Shown here one piece after another: positions 29,582 to 39,924 of a stretch of DNA of 64,000 nt. Source of the DNA: Flavobacteriales bacterium (GTDB lineage: Bacteria > Bacteroidota > Bacteroidia > Flavobacteriales_D > Sanyastnellaceae); contig JANQWV010000047.1 in the NCBI GenBank assembly GCA_030729695.1, forward strand, positions 1 to 64,000, in the 5' to 3' direction. Positions within the stretch are counted from its first letter, which is position 1. Each line of letters opens with the position of its first letter. A program made the translations under genes and the position numbers. Under the pieces are notes generated by a model that was not told where the DNA came from, searched no databases, and saw nothing but the letters and a program-made list of their open reading frames with translations.

Positions 29582-29614
29582 AAGGAGCCAATTCATTGGC
29601 TCCTTTTTATTTTT
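29582..29614 (+). terminator. Intrinsic terminator
   Basis: aaggagccaa-ttca-ttggctcctttttattttt. Confidence 0.85.
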
Positions 29615-29715
29615 GGACCAATAGTTGAAAAGCGCAACTCACAATTTGAATCATTCAAAAGTTTTCAATTGTGAAAAGCAACGTATACCTAACTTTGAAC
29701 GTCTATTAGAGAGTT

Positions 29716-31254
29716 ATGAAATTTATGAAAGCGAAAACCTTATTCTTCCTGCTTATTTCTATAAGCTTCTTTGCATCTGCTCAAAACAAACAATCAAATC
29801 TCCCTTATTCCATCAAAGGAAAAATTGAGGGACTTCAAAATGTAGATATCTATCTAGCCAATTATTACGGGAACAAATTGTATTACAACGACACTTGTCA
29901 TGTAGATGCTAAAGGAAATTACGAATTCGCAGGAAAGCCTTTCAACGAATGCGGGAAATACGCCTTGGTTATGCCTGGGCCACGTTATTTTGATTTCATT
30001 GCCTCTGACGAGCAAATCATATTGAACTGTTCTGCAGATGCGGATTTAAGTAAGATTGAAGTCGTTCAATCTAAAGAGAACAAACTCTTCTTTGATTATA
30101 TCAGGTATATCAATGGTAAAAGAAACGTTCGCATACCTCTCGACAATTGCATCAATGACTCGTTAAAATCAGAAGGCGATAAGAAACCATGTATTGAAGA
30201 ACTTACCAAGTTGAACAGCGAGGTAATCAATTACCAGAAGGAACTTATAAAAAACAACCCTACTTCGCTTTTCGCGAAATATCTCCGCATGGGAATGGAA
30301 GAAGATATTCCTGATGCGCCTTCCAATATTGCAGAAGATAAAAAACAAGAGTGGCAATACTACTGGTACCGTCATCACTATTGGGATCGTTGCGACTTGA
30401 AAGATCCGCGCATGGTCCGCGATGGAGCATTTCACAAACTTGTTGAGGATTTCATCACCAAAACACTTCCGCAAATTCCTGATACCGTATGCTCTGAAGT
30501 TCAAAAAATAATAAGCGCAACCGCCGGTAACGAGGAAACCTTTAAGTACATCACACACTTCGCAACATATACTGGAGAGACTTCTAAGATTATGTGTATG
30601 GACGAATTGTTTGTATTCATGATTGACAATTACTATTCAAAAGGAATGTGCAATTGGGTGAAAGAAGATAAGTTGAAAGAGATGAAGGAAGCAGCAGATA
30701 AGAAGCGTGACTGTCGTTGCGGTGAAAAAGCACCTGACATTATTCTGCCTGATACTTCAGAAAAGAATTGGGTATCTATGTATAAATCCCGCGGCGAGTA
30801 TACGCTCATGGTTGTGTGGGAAAGTTCATGCGGACATTGCAAAAAAGAAGTTCCTCTTCTACTCGAATTATACCACAAATACAAAGACAGAGGATTCGTA
30901 GTTTATGCGATTGGCAACGACTATGAGAATAACAAATGGGTTGATTTCATTAACGAGCATAAACTTGATTGGATCAACGTAAGCGACACGCCTGAAATCA
31001 TGAAGCAGGAAAAAGCAACCGAATTAATCTATGGCGGTGTGACGACATTGAAGAGTTTGAATTATCGCACTACTTGGGACGTGACAAGCACTCCTAAAGT
31101 TTTCTTAATGGACAAGGACATGAAGATTATTGCGAAGTCTCTGGGTGCAGAACAACTCGACCAACTTCTTGAGAATCTTTACAAAGGAGAAAAAGTTGAG
31201 ACCAATAAGTTTCAAGAAACCGAATACGAAGACGCTAACACGCCTCACAAATAA
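29716..31254 (+). CDS. Secreted TlpA-like thioredoxin-fold protein (CGHC active site)
   Basis: Signal peptide; VVWESSCGHCKKEVPLLLELYHKY; TSTPKVFLMD. Confidence 0.85.
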   Translation: MKFMKAKTLFFLLISISFFASAQNKQSNLPYSIKGKIEGLQNVDIYLANYYGNKLYYNDTCHVDAKGNYEFAGKPFNECGKYALVMPGPRYFDFIASDEQIILNCSADADLSKIEVVQSKENKLFFDYIRYINGKRNVRIPLDNCINDSLKSEGDKKPCIEELTKLNSEVINYQKELIKNNPTSLFAKYLRMGMEEDIPDAPSNIAEDKKQEWQYYWYRHHYWDRCDLKDPRMVRDGAFHKLVEDFITKTLPQIPDTVCSEVQKIISATAGNEETFKYITHFATYTGETSKIMCMDELFVFMIDNYYSKGMCNWVKEDKLKEMKEAADKKRDCRCGEKAPDIILPDTSEKNWVSMYKSRGEYTLMVVWESSCGHCKKEVPLLLELYHKYKDRGFVVYAIGNDYENNKWVDFINEHKLDWINVSDTPEIMKQEKATELIYGGVTTLKSLNYRTTWDVTSTPKVFLMDKDMKIIAKSLGAEQLDQLLENLYKGEKVETNKFQETEYEDANTPHK

Positions 31255-31257
31255 ACA

Positions 31258-31806
31258 GTGAGTCACTTCGACTATTTGCGCACTGGCATGCTTCGCAATG
31301 AAGTGGATGTTTATGTGGGAATGTGGAATGTGAATCCCGCTGAAATAAAGAAATTTATTTCAGACTTCAACGAGTTGACGAAAACGCAGCAACGCAAAGG
31401 CGTTTGGATTCTCGATCATCTTTCGCAGAAGAATTCCGCTTCGGTTCAGCCTTATCGAGATTACATATATGACTTGGTTACACAATCAAAAGACTCTTCT
31501 GTTCGCAGAGAGTCTTTTGGCATTTTATACAACCTTGAACTTACGGAAGAGCAAGACGGAAGAATGCTCGAAAGAGCTTTCTGCGCGCTGAGTTCGTTCG
31601 ATGTTGAGACAGCAGAGAGGCACCATGCATTGCAATGGGTTTTGCGCGCAGCGAAATCTTACTCCGAATTGTATGATGAAATTATTGCTGGAATTGAACT
31701 CGTGAAAGACATTGGAACGCCTGCCTGGAAGCGATACAGTTCGAAATTAATTCTTAAACTAGAGATTACAAAGGCGAAAGCCTTTAGTTCGAAAGCAAAG
31801 AAATAA
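31258..31806 (+). CDS. Conserved-looking protein, probable helical repeat; GTG start
   Basis: Open frame starting directly after the thioredoxin-fold gene; no clear family. Confidence 0.6.
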   Translation: MSHFDYLRTGMLRNEVDVYVGMWNVNPAEIKKFISDFNELTKTQQRKGVWILDHLSQKNSASVQPYRDYIYDLVTQSKDSSVRRESFGILYNLELTEEQDGRMLERAFCALSSFDVETAERHHALQWVLRAAKSYSELYDEIIAGIELVKDIGTPAWKRYSSKLILKLEITKAKAFSSKAKK

Positions 31807-32680
31807 TCTCCGCGGAAACATCTCCCTTCTGAACATCGAATTGACGCACATGTGGCTTGTTTCGGTACCAAGTCATTTGTCGCTTTGCGTAATTTCTTGT
31901 GTTCTTCTTTATCTCAAGAATGGCCTCCTCTTTCGAACAAGAACCTTCGGTAAATTTAAAAATCTCCTTGTACCCAACAGTGTTTAACGATTGAAGATGT
32001 TGCATGGATTGAAGACCTTGAACCTCTTCAAACAATCCCTCTTCTACCATTTTATCTACACGCATGTTGATTCGATCATAAACCCATTCACGTTCGCCTG
32101 AAAGAAACACGTGAATAATTTTCGCATCAATAGCGTCGCTCGATTTCGTGCGTAATTCAGAGAAGGGTTTGCCTGTAATTTGAATGACTTCCAACGCACG
32201 AATAACGCGATGTGCATTTTCTAAATCAACACTTTCCGCGAAATCGGGATCTTTCGCCTTTAGCTCTTCCACCAGAACGAAAAGTCCTTCTTCTTCACAT
32301 CTTTGATTTAGCGCATTTCTAATTTCCTTGTCTCCGGGTAATTCATCCAAGCCGTAAAGCAAGGCGTCCATATAAAGCATGCTTCCTCCAACAACAACAA
32401 CAACTTCATTCGATTGAAACAGCTCTTGAATTTTAGCTCTAGCATCGCGTGAAAACATACCCGCGGTGTATTCTTCTTCAACAGATAAAAAAGAAATGAA
32501 ATGATGACGTGCAGCATTCAACTCTTCCATCGAAGGACGAGCTACGCCTATGGACATTTCCTTGTAAAATTGACGTGAGTCGCAAGAAACAATTTCGGTT
32601 TGAAAATGGTTGGCTAATGAAATGGCTAAAGCTGTTTTACCGACTCCCGTGGGTCCTGAAATAGCGATGACCGTTTTCAT
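31784..32680 (-). CDS. miaA: tRNA dimethylallyltransferase
   Basis: ISGPTGVGKTALAI, SCDSRQFYKEMSIGVARPS, RQMTWYRN. Confidence 0.95.
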   Translation of the reverse strand: MKTVIAISGPTGVGKTALAISLANHFQTEIVSCDSRQFYKEMSIGVARPSMEELNAARHHFISFLSVEEEYTAGMFSRDARAKIQELFQSNEVVVVVGGSMLYMDALLYGLDELPGDKEIRNALNQRCEEEGLFVLVEELKAKDPDFAESVDLENAHRVIRALEVIQITGKPFSELRTKSSDAIDAKIIHVFLSGEREWVYDRINMRVDKMVEEGLFEEVQGLQSMQHLQSLNTVGYKEIFKFTEGSCSKEEAILEIKKNTRNYAKRQMTWYRNKPHVRQFDVQKGDVSAEIISLLSN

Positions 32681-32686
32681 TGATGA

Positions 32687-33628
32687 TTAAATCAATCCTC
32701 TTCCAACCTTTTTGATCTTCCCTTCTTCAACCATTTTCGGCATAATGGTATCCAATACGCCGTTAATGAATGTTGCAGACTTCGGCGTGCTATAGAACTT
32801 CGCCAACTCAATGTATTCGTTCATGGTTACTTTCGTTGGAATGCTTTCAAAATAGATTGCTTCTGCAATAGCCATTTTCAACAACACCAAATCCATGATT
32901 GCAATACGATCGGTTTCCCAGTTTGGAGTAACGAGAGAAACACGTTCTTTTGTATCTGCGCCTGTTGCAAGTGTCTTGCGGAACAACTGCCTGCAAAACT
33001 CCTCCTCCTCGTCTCCTTCCTTCCACAAAGGAAGAAATTCAATGTCGGTATCTGTTTCTTTAATTGACTTCAATGAACGCAAAACCATACTTGCCGTAAG
33101 GTCTAAATCATCGTTCCAGAAAATACCTTGATCTTCAAGATAATCATGCATTAACTCGAAGTTCACCAAATGACGTTTGAACAACTTCACCACAATCTCT
33201 TTATCGTGCTCAAAGCCGCGCTCTTCGCTCGCCAAGTAGGCTTGGTATTCTTCGCAATCCTGAATATCCTTGAACATCTGCTTCAACAAATCACGATTTT
33301 CAGTCCACTTCAGGTGGTTATCCTTCATGGCTTTTTCCAACGATTTGCTGTGAGACAAAATGCGCAATACCGCATTCGCCGCGAACTTCGTGTTCGGATG
33401 AAGATCTTCGTGGCTAGGCAGTTTCTTATTCATTCCGGCTTCAATTTTCTCAATTGAAAGCGAATGCATTTCCACCATTAACTGAATGAAGGCTACATAC
33501 AAATCTCTGAAACGATTCACGCTTTCAAAAAGCATTTTCTCGTAAGATGCCGCGTTCGGCTCTTCGTCATTGTAATAGGCAAATAATACCTGTAAAACTT
33601 TAATTCGAATGTGTCTTCTGTTTAGCAT
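32687..33628 (-). CDS. nusB: Transcription antitermination factor NusB-like
   Basis: MLNRRHIRIKVLQVLFAY; EYIELAKFYSTPKSATFINGVLD. Confidence 0.9.
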   Translation of the reverse strand: MLNRRHIRIKVLQVLFAYYNDEEPNAASYEKMLFESVNRFRDLYVAFIQLMVEMHSLSIEKIEAGMNKKLPSHEDLHPNTKFAANAVLRILSHSKSLEKAMKDNHLKWTENRDLLKQMFKDIQDCEEYQAYLASEERGFEHDKEIVVKLFKRHLVNFELMHDYLEDQGIFWNDDLDLTASMVLRSLKSIKETDTDIEFLPLWKEGDEEEEFCRQLFRKTLATGADTKERVSLVTPNWETDRIAIMDLVLLKMAIAEAIYFESIPTKVTMNEYIELAKFYSTPKSATFINGVLDTIMPKMVEEGKIKKVGRGLI

Positions 33629-33645
33629 AATTCTTCCCCCTCTAA

Positions 33646-34740
33646 TCAATATCTAGTTTTAATATTCGCAATCGATTGAATGCGTTGCTCTGCCATTTGA
33701 TTTGCTGCCAAGTAAGAAGGAATACCCTTTTCTTTTGAAGCTGAATAAATCTTAAGTGTTGTGTCGTAAATCTGCTCTGCTTGCGCAAGCGAAGCTTGAC
33801 GGTTGTACCCGACAATTTCCCAGTAGCAGTTGATGATTCCACCTGCATTCACCAAGTAATCAGGTGCATACAGAATTCCTTTGTCTAAAACGCGTTGACC
33901 GTCTTCCGTTTCAACTGCCAACTGGTTGTTTGCTGCACCGCAAATAATTCCACAAGACAATTGCTCCAGTGTTTCTTTGTTCACCGTTGCGCCAAGTGCG
34001 CAAGGGCTATAGATGTCCATTGGAGTCGTGTAAACTTCTGATGGAAGAATGGCCTTAACCCCATACTTTTTCACAACATCGTTTACTCTGTCTTCATAAA
34101 TATCAGTGATGATAACATGAGCGTTTTCTTTCACCAAATACTCTACAAGGTATTCTCCAACATGTCCCACACCTTGAACAACGATGGTCTTTCCCGCAAG
34201 CGAATCGCTTCCTGTTTGTTCTTTTACACTGGCCTTCATTCCCATGTAAACACCGTAAGCAGTAACCGGACTTGGATCTCCGCCGCCGCCCATATAATCT
34301 GGCAAACCAACTACGTGATCCGTTTCCATCTTCACGTATTCCATGTCACGTGTTCCGATACCCACATCTTCTGCAGTAATGTATCTTCCACCTAAACCGT
34401 CTACGAATTTTCCAAAGCTGCGCATAAGCGCTTCGTTTTTATCTTTTTTGGAATCTGCAATAATCACAGCTTTACCTCCACCGATGTTCAAACCGGCAAG
34501 TGCGCTTTTATAGGTCATTCCACGAGAAAGACGAAGAACATCTGTCAATGCATCGCCTTCAGAGGCATACATCCACATGCGCGTTCCGCCTACTGCAGGT
34601 CCTAATGTTGTGTTGTGAATTGCGACGATGGCTTTTAATCCGGTTGCATTGTCTTGACAAAAGACCACTTGTTCGTGGTTATGCAACGCCATTCTTTCGG
34701 TAACTGCAGACATTTCTGCAGAGCTGTTTTGTTGAGTCAT
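33646..34740 (-). CDS. Glu/Leu/Phe/Val dehydrogenase (leucine dehydrogenase-like)
   Basis: GPAVGGTRMWMY, LAGLNIGGGKAVI, VVQGVGHVGEYLVEYL. Confidence 0.93.
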   Translation of the reverse strand: MTQQNSSAEMSAVTERMALHNHEQVVFCQDNATGLKAIVAIHNTTLGPAVGGTRMWMYASEGDALTDVLRLSRGMTYKSALAGLNIGGGKAVIIADSKKDKNEALMRSFGKFVDGLGGRYITAEDVGIGTRDMEYVKMETDHVVGLPDYMGGGGDPSPVTAYGVYMGMKASVKEQTGSDSLAGKTIVVQGVGHVGEYLVEYLVKENAHVIITDIYEDRVNDVVKKYGVKAILPSEVYTTPMDIYSPCALGATVNKETLEQLSCGIICGAANNQLAVETEDGQRVLDKGILYAPDYLVNAGGIINCYWEIVGYNRQASLAQAEQIYDTTLKIYSASKEKGIPSYLAANQMAEQRIQSIANIKTRY

Positions 34741-34811
34741 AAAAAATGATTTCCTATTGAAAGGTTACCTTTCAACCGCGAATTTAGCGCTTAACTATGA
34801 AAGTTCCGCTA

Positions 34812-35045
34812 TTATTGAAGAATTTCGTCAATGGCAACAGCCAATCTGCGATCTCTTTCGGTAACTACATCTCCGGCGTCGTGAGTACTTAATTCAACGC
34901 GAACATAATTGTAAACGTTAAACCATGCTGGATGATGACCATGTTTTTCAGCCAAGAATGCTACTCTTGTTAAGAATGTAAATGCTTCTTGGAAGTCTTT
35001 GAAACGAAATTCTCTAACGAGTTTATTGTCCAATTCGCGCCACAT
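34812..35045 (-). CDS. Pterin-4a-carbinolamine dehydratase
   Basis: [34 protein letters not shown]. Confidence 0.93.
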   Translation of the reverse strand: MWRELDNKLVREFRFKDFQEAFTFLTRVAFLAEKHGHHPAWFNVYNYVRVELSTHDAGDVVTERDRRLAVAIDEILQ

Positions 35046-35158
35046 AGTGCTTTAATTTTCCCAAATGTACACTTTTCTTCCAACCATTCACATTCAACAT
35101 TGAATAATTGACAATCATTTAAAATGAAACGAGAGGATATTATTACCAAATTTGAAAC

Positions 35159-35863
35159 ATGGTAAACGGACAATGTCTTCTTTCATTCATTCCCATGCGC
35201 GCTGAATCTTCTGATCGCAGTGAACAAGTTAGTCAACTAATTTTTGGTGAAACCTATGAAGTTCTTGAGGAAAACGAAAAGTGGTACTTCATTGAAGCAA
35301 GCTTTGACCAATACCGCGGTTGGATTGACAAAAAGCAATTCTCACCGCAAGTTTTCGAGGTTGACACACATCGTGTTTTTGCTTTTCCAAGTGCTCTCCA
35401 AGCATTCGAAAACAAATACATTCTTATGCCGCTCGGCGCTTTTGTACCCGAAGATTTTCAGAACCAATTGTTGACTCTCAATGAAGCGCTTGCTTTATTC
35501 AAAACTTACATTGGAGTCCCTTATGTTTGGGGCGGCAAGACCAATTTCGGATACGACTGTTCCGGATTTACGCAATCCTTTTTCAAAACACTTAGGATTT
35601 CTCTCAAACGCGATGCGTATCAGCAGGCTACAGAAGGAACGGATGTCATGCTCCTTTCAGAAGCAAAAACAGGAGATCTAGCTTTCTTTGATAATGCAGA
35701 CGGAAGAATTACGCACGTTGGAATAATTCTGGAAAACAATGGAACCTTCGAGATACTTCATGCCTCCGGCGAACTTCGAATCGATATCCTGGACCATCAG
35801 GGTATCAATAAAAAAAGCGAAGGTTATTCGCATAACCTTCGCCTCATTCGTAGAATACTTTAA
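35159..35863 (+). CDS. SH3 + NlpC/P60 (C40) peptidase
   Basis: YVWGGKTNFGYDCSGFTQ; ITHVGIILEN. Confidence 0.92.
   Translation: MVNGQCLLSFIPMRAESSDRSEQVSQLIFGETYEVLEENEKWYFIEASFDQYRGWIDKKQFSPQVFEVDTHRVFAFPSALQAFENKYILMPLGAFVPEDFQNQLLTLNEALALFKTYIGVPYVWGGKTNFGYDCSGFTQSFFKTLRISLKRDAYQQATEGTDVMLLSEAKTGDLAFFDNADGRITHVGIILENNGTFEILHASGELRIDILDHQGINKKSEGYSHNLRLIRRIL
35810..35842 (-). terminator. Intrinsic terminator for the minus-strand metalloprotease, inside the 3' end of the NlpC/P60 CDS
   Basis: gcgaaggttat-tcgc-ataaccttcgc (11-bp perfect stem) with an adjacent A-tract, i.e. T-tract on the minus strand. Confidence 0.8.
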
Positions 35864-35866
35864 CTC

Positions 35867-38446
35867 TTATTTTGCGCTCAACGCATCTTCAATTAATTTA
35901 ACCACGTGCGCTCTGTGTGCTTTAGTTAACGGGCTACCTGCAACATTACCCACTTCCATTTTTTGAATACGCTTCAATTCAGATAACGCTACTCCTTGAG
36001 AAACGTAATCATATTTGTTTTTCAAATCAAGCATATCAATAAGTCTGTGAGTGTATTTAATTTGAAGGTTTTGACGAACTGTATTCACTTCACCCTTCAA
36101 ATCAGATTCAAAAATTGCCTGCGTTAAATCGTACATCACTTCATCAATGGAGTATGTATTTCCATACATGTAGCTATCAATGATTCTTTGATGAACACGC
36201 GGATGCATCAAGTGATTCAGACATTCCGATTGCATATCTAAAATACGATCGTGAATTTTCGGATCATCACTTTTCGAATATTGACTAAAGCCTCTTCTTT
36301 GATCCAACAAGTAATTGAAAGTTGGAATAGCCTCGCTCCAAACATCGCCTGCAAATGCATATTTCGCCAAAGCCTTCATGGCTTCTTTTTGTTTCACTTC
36401 TGAAACTGGCTCAAGCGGCTTCACTGAAGAACCTTGTCCGGCGTATGCTCTGTCGTAATGTACACCACCAATCTGACGAGTCATTACACTTGTTTGAGTG
36501 CCATACTCTTTCGTTGCAATTAAAAACGACTGAAGCAACTCAGCATAACTTTCATTCGACGTAATCAAATGTTCTTTCAGTTTAGGCAGAACAACTTTAA
36601 CCAACTCGCAACGCTCTGCGCCATATGCAACAGGGTCACTAGAAAGATCGAAAATATTTACATCAGGATCAATTCCTCTTCCGGGCGTGCGCATGTCATC
36701 TCCATCGTTTCCGTATGCCAATTGATGCTCAATGCTTCTTGCTGTTATCTTATCTAAACGTTCTTTCTCCTTTTGCTCATCAGACAGCGCCTGACTATAT
36801 CCGTACTCAATCACCCACTTGTCATAAGGTCCAACTTTCACATCGCAATACAAAGCTTGTTCCTTCGGATTTAATTGATAATTGAACGCAGGATATTCCA
36901 TCACAGAATTCGCCAAACCTTCCTTATTAATCTTCTCCACATTCTTAATGTCTGAAACAGATTGAAGCGTACTTGCACGCATGTTGTGTGTAAGACCAAG
37001 GGTATGTCCAACTTCATGAAGAACCAAACGGTACAACATCTGACGAACAATTTCTTGCTTCTCTAAATCGCTTGCTCCTAATACGTTTGCAGCACTGGTT
37101 CCGAAAATTAATTGTTCGTTGCTCATTGCAGCAGCATTACACAAGAATGGATTACGTGCTCCTTTTTCCTTCAGCAACTGCTCTTGCTCTGCGGTTAATG
37201 AACTTCCAAGACGGAAAGTGCGGTCTGCATATACGCGATTGGTTAAAGCAACCCATTCCAGCATGATGTCTGCTCCTAAAATCTCGCCAGTGCGCGGATT
37301 AACGAAACTTGGACCATAACCACCAAATGGCGGCGCTGGAGTAGATGTCCAACGCAAAACATTGTAACGAATGTCTCCTGCATCCCAAGTTGCATCATCG
37401 GGTTGTTGCAAGCAAACAACGGCATTCTTGAATCCTGCAGCTTCAAATGCCACATTCCAACGCTCTACAGCCTCTTTAATTAATGGACGAAACTCAACTG
37501 GCGTGGTGTTTTCCATCCAGAATGTGATTGGCTGAATGGGCTCACTCAAACTTTCATTTGGATTTTTCTTTTCTAAATTCCAACGGTGAATCACATCTCT
37601 CCAAGGTGTTGCAGAAGCAACAGTCATGTCGTTCACTTGTGTGGTGAAGTAACCAATTCGCGGATCGTCGAAACGAGGTTTAAAGTTGTTTTGCGGAACA
37701 GATAAGAACGAATGTTGGTATTGAACGGTTACGTTTCTTCCATCGGCAACAGCATCTCCACCAATGCTTGGAGAACTCGTTTCGTATACATAAGACACGA
37801 CAATTTCAGAATTCTCTTTGTAGGTGCGAATAGAATTCACCTTCGACTTTTCTTTGCTCAAACTTCCCAACGGTGCATCTCCTCCGCGTTGCGCAGGCCT
37901 TTTTACCAATTGCATTTTTTCTGATAACAACAAAGCGTCTCCGTCGATAAGCATTTTGCTTCCATCGAGGCTTGTTGCTTCAATTTTCTCAGATGCTAAA
38001 ACAGGGTTATTGATGTTCGAAGAAGAAGATTTGCTAATTGCATTTGAAGGATCGTAGTAATAGTTCGTGTTCGGTTGAACAATTTCTAGGCGCTCATAAT
38101 TCTTTTTGAAAACGACAATCTTCGAATCTCCGAACGCACCTTTGTGATAGCCTGTTTCAACCGGAGCATTTTCAATGTAATTGAAATAGATGAACTCTTG
38201 ATTCAATTGAGCCTTTTGAATTTCAATGTATGTTTTACCTGTAACAGTATCTGTGTAAAAAGTTAGAAGACCTTCTTTCTTCTTGCACTTCTTCACTAAA
38301 TCGCCAAATTTATCTTCTGGCTTTTTCTCTTCTTTCTTTACCGGCTCCTTTTTCTTTTTTACAGGATCAACCGTTCCGTATGCCGGAAGTACCAATAATC
38401 CCGAAAGGGCAATGGCAAACAATACTAGATGCTTTTTCATTTTCAA
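35867..38446 (-). CDS. Secreted zinc-dependent metalloprotease (DUF5117/DUF4953-like)
   Basis: Signal peptide; HEVGHTLGLTHN metzincin motif; NSVMEYPAFNYQ. Confidence 0.9.
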   Translation of the reverse strand: MKMKKHLVLFAIALSGLLVLPAYGTVDPVKKKKEPVKKEEKKPEDKFGDLVKKCKKKEGLLTFYTDTVTGKTYIEIQKAQLNQEFIYFNYIENAPVETGYHKGAFGDSKIVVFKKNYERLEIVQPNTNYYYDPSNAISKSSSSNINNPVLASEKIEATSLDGSKMLIDGDALLLSEKMQLVKRPAQRGGDAPLGSLSKEKSKVNSIRTYKENSEIVVSYVYETSSPSIGGDAVADGRNVTVQYQHSFLSVPQNNFKPRFDDPRIGYFTTQVNDMTVASATPWRDVIHRWNLEKKNPNESLSEPIQPITFWMENTTPVEFRPLIKEAVERWNVAFEAAGFKNAVVCLQQPDDATWDAGDIRYNVLRWTSTPAPPFGGYGPSFVNPRTGEILGADIMLEWVALTNRVYADRTFRLGSSLTAEQEQLLKEKGARNPFLCNAAAMSNEQLIFGTSAANVLGASDLEKQEIVRQMLYRLVLHEVGHTLGLTHNMRASTLQSVSDIKNVEKINKEGLANSVMEYPAFNYQLNPKEQALYCDVKVGPYDKWVIEYGYSQALSDEQKEKERLDKITARSIEHQLAYGNDGDDMRTPGRGIDPDVNIFDLSSDPVAYGAERCELVKVVLPKLKEHLITSNESYAELLQSFLIATKEYGTQTSVMTRQIGGVHYDRAYAGQGSSVKPLEPVSEVKQKEAMKALAKYAFAGDVWSEAIPTFNYLLDQRRGFSQYSKSDDPKIHDRILDMQSECLNHLMHPRVHQRIIDSYMYGNTYSIDEVMYDLTQAIFESDLKGEVNTVRQNLQIKYTHRLIDMLDLKNKYDYVSQGVALSELKRIQKMEVGNVAGSPLTKAHRAHVVKLIEDALSAK

Positions 38447-38490
38447 AATTTAGATAGGCGAATATAAATCAGGTTACGTTAAAAATAACT

Positions 38491-38498
38491 TACCTTTG
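38491..38498 (+). promoter_or_regulatory. -7 element TACCTTTG upstream of mgtE
   Basis: Exact TAnnTTTG match. Confidence 0.45.
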
Positions 38499-38538
38499 CC
38501 TTGGTAAAAAAATTAACCCTTTAAATGGAATCCTCCCC

Positions 38539-39924
38539 GTGCAGTTCGAACTTACAAAAGAGTTGTTGGCAGACCTCCGCAAATGGATAGGCGAGGGGAA
38601 GGATAGTGCTGTACACGAATTTACCAAAGATCTACACCCAGCAGACGTTGCTGAAATCATCAATGAGCTTCCTACCCAAGAAGGTGTATACCTCTACCGC
38701 ATTCTCGATGAAGAGAGCGCCGCAGATGTAATGCTTGAATTGGATGAAGACATTCAAGAGACTTTACTTTCAAATCTTACCAGCCGAGAAATTGCGGAAG
38801 AGTTAATTGAAAACATTGACTCTGATGACGCGGCCGACGTACTCGCGGGCTTAAGTGAAGAAAAGCAAGAAGAGGTCATTGCCTTACTTGAAGACGAAGA
38901 GCAAGCGAGCGATATCATGGACCTCATGACCTACGCCGAAGGTACGGCAGGGGCATTGATGGCTGTGGAAATGGTTACTGTAAAACAATACTGGACCGTT
39001 GCGCAAGCGATTCGTGAAATGAGGAAGCAAGCCGAGGACATCGATAATATTTACACCATTTATGTTGTAGACGAAGAAGATCATCTACTTGGCACGCTCA
39101 GTATGAAAGCGCTCATATTTGCTTCTGCAAGCATGCGCACAACTCTTAGCGAATTATACAAAGAATCAAAAGTTAGAACGGTTGAAGTTGAAACGCCTGC
39201 CGATGAGGTCATGCGCATCATGAAGAAATATGACTTAGTCGTTCTTCCTGTTCTCGATGAAGAGAAAAAATTAGTTGGAAGAATTACCATTGACGACGTG
39301 GTAGATTTGATGCAAGAAGAAGCCAATCGCGATTACCAATTGGCGAGTGGTATCTCTGAAGACGTTGAATCGGGAGATAGCATTTGGACACTCACCCGCG
39401 CAAGGCTTCCGTGGTTATTGATTGGAATGATAGGTGGAATGAGCGGCGCCTATATCATTGGCGTATTTGATATTACTGAATACCCAGCAATGGCCGTTTT
39501 CATGCCACTTATTGCGGCTACAGGTGGAAATGTTGGAGTACAATCTGCCGCACTTGTTGTTCGCGCCCTTGCTAATCAAAGCGCATTTGACGAAACGGTT
39601 TGGCAAAAATTAGTAAAGGAATTTGGAGTAGGCTTATTGAACGCAAGTGTTTGTAGTGCCCTTATTTTCTTAGCAAGCCAACTGTTTCATTTCGAATTAT
39701 TGTTAAGTCTTACAGTATCACTTGCATTATTCTGTGTAATCATTTTCGCAAGTATCAGCGGAACCTTTTTCCCTCTGATGTTAGACAAATTAAAGATCGA
39801 CCCTGCTTTGGCTACCGGTCCGTTCGTTACAACCGCGAACGACATTGTTGGACTGATTATCTATTTCAGTGTAGGACATTACTTCCTTACCCATTTCACC
39901 TCGTTACCCTATAGTTTATTCTAA
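38539..39924 (+). CDS. mgtE: Magnesium transporter MgtE; GTG start
   Basis: LHPADVAEIINELP, CBS domains, GGNVGVQSAALVVRALA and TANDIVGLIIYF. Confidence 0.95.
   Translation: MQFELTKELLADLRKWIGEGKDSAVHEFTKDLHPADVAEIINELPTQEGVYLYRILDEESAADVMLELDEDIQETLLSNLTSREIAEELIENIDSDDAADVLAGLSEEKQEEVIALLEDEEQASDIMDLMTYAEGTAGALMAVEMVTVKQYWTVAQAIREMRKQAEDIDNIYTIYVVDEEDHLLGTLSMKALIFASASMRTTLSELYKESKVRTVEVETPADEVMRIMKKYDLVVLPVLDEEKKLVGRITIDDVVDLMQEEANRDYQLASGISEDVESGDSIWTLTRARLPWLLIGMIGGMSGAYIIGVFDITEYPAMAVFMPLIAATGGNVGVQSAALVVRALANQSAFDETVWQKLVKEFGVGLLNASVCSALIFLASQLFHFELLLSLTVSLALFCVIIFASISGTFFPLMLDKLKIDPALATGPFVTTANDIVGLIIYFSVGHYFLTHFTSLPYSLF

Noticed and set aside
29625-29828. 67-aa ORF before the TlpA-like gene
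   Set aside because: Overlaps the start of the signal-peptide-bearing gene in another frame and has no protein-like features
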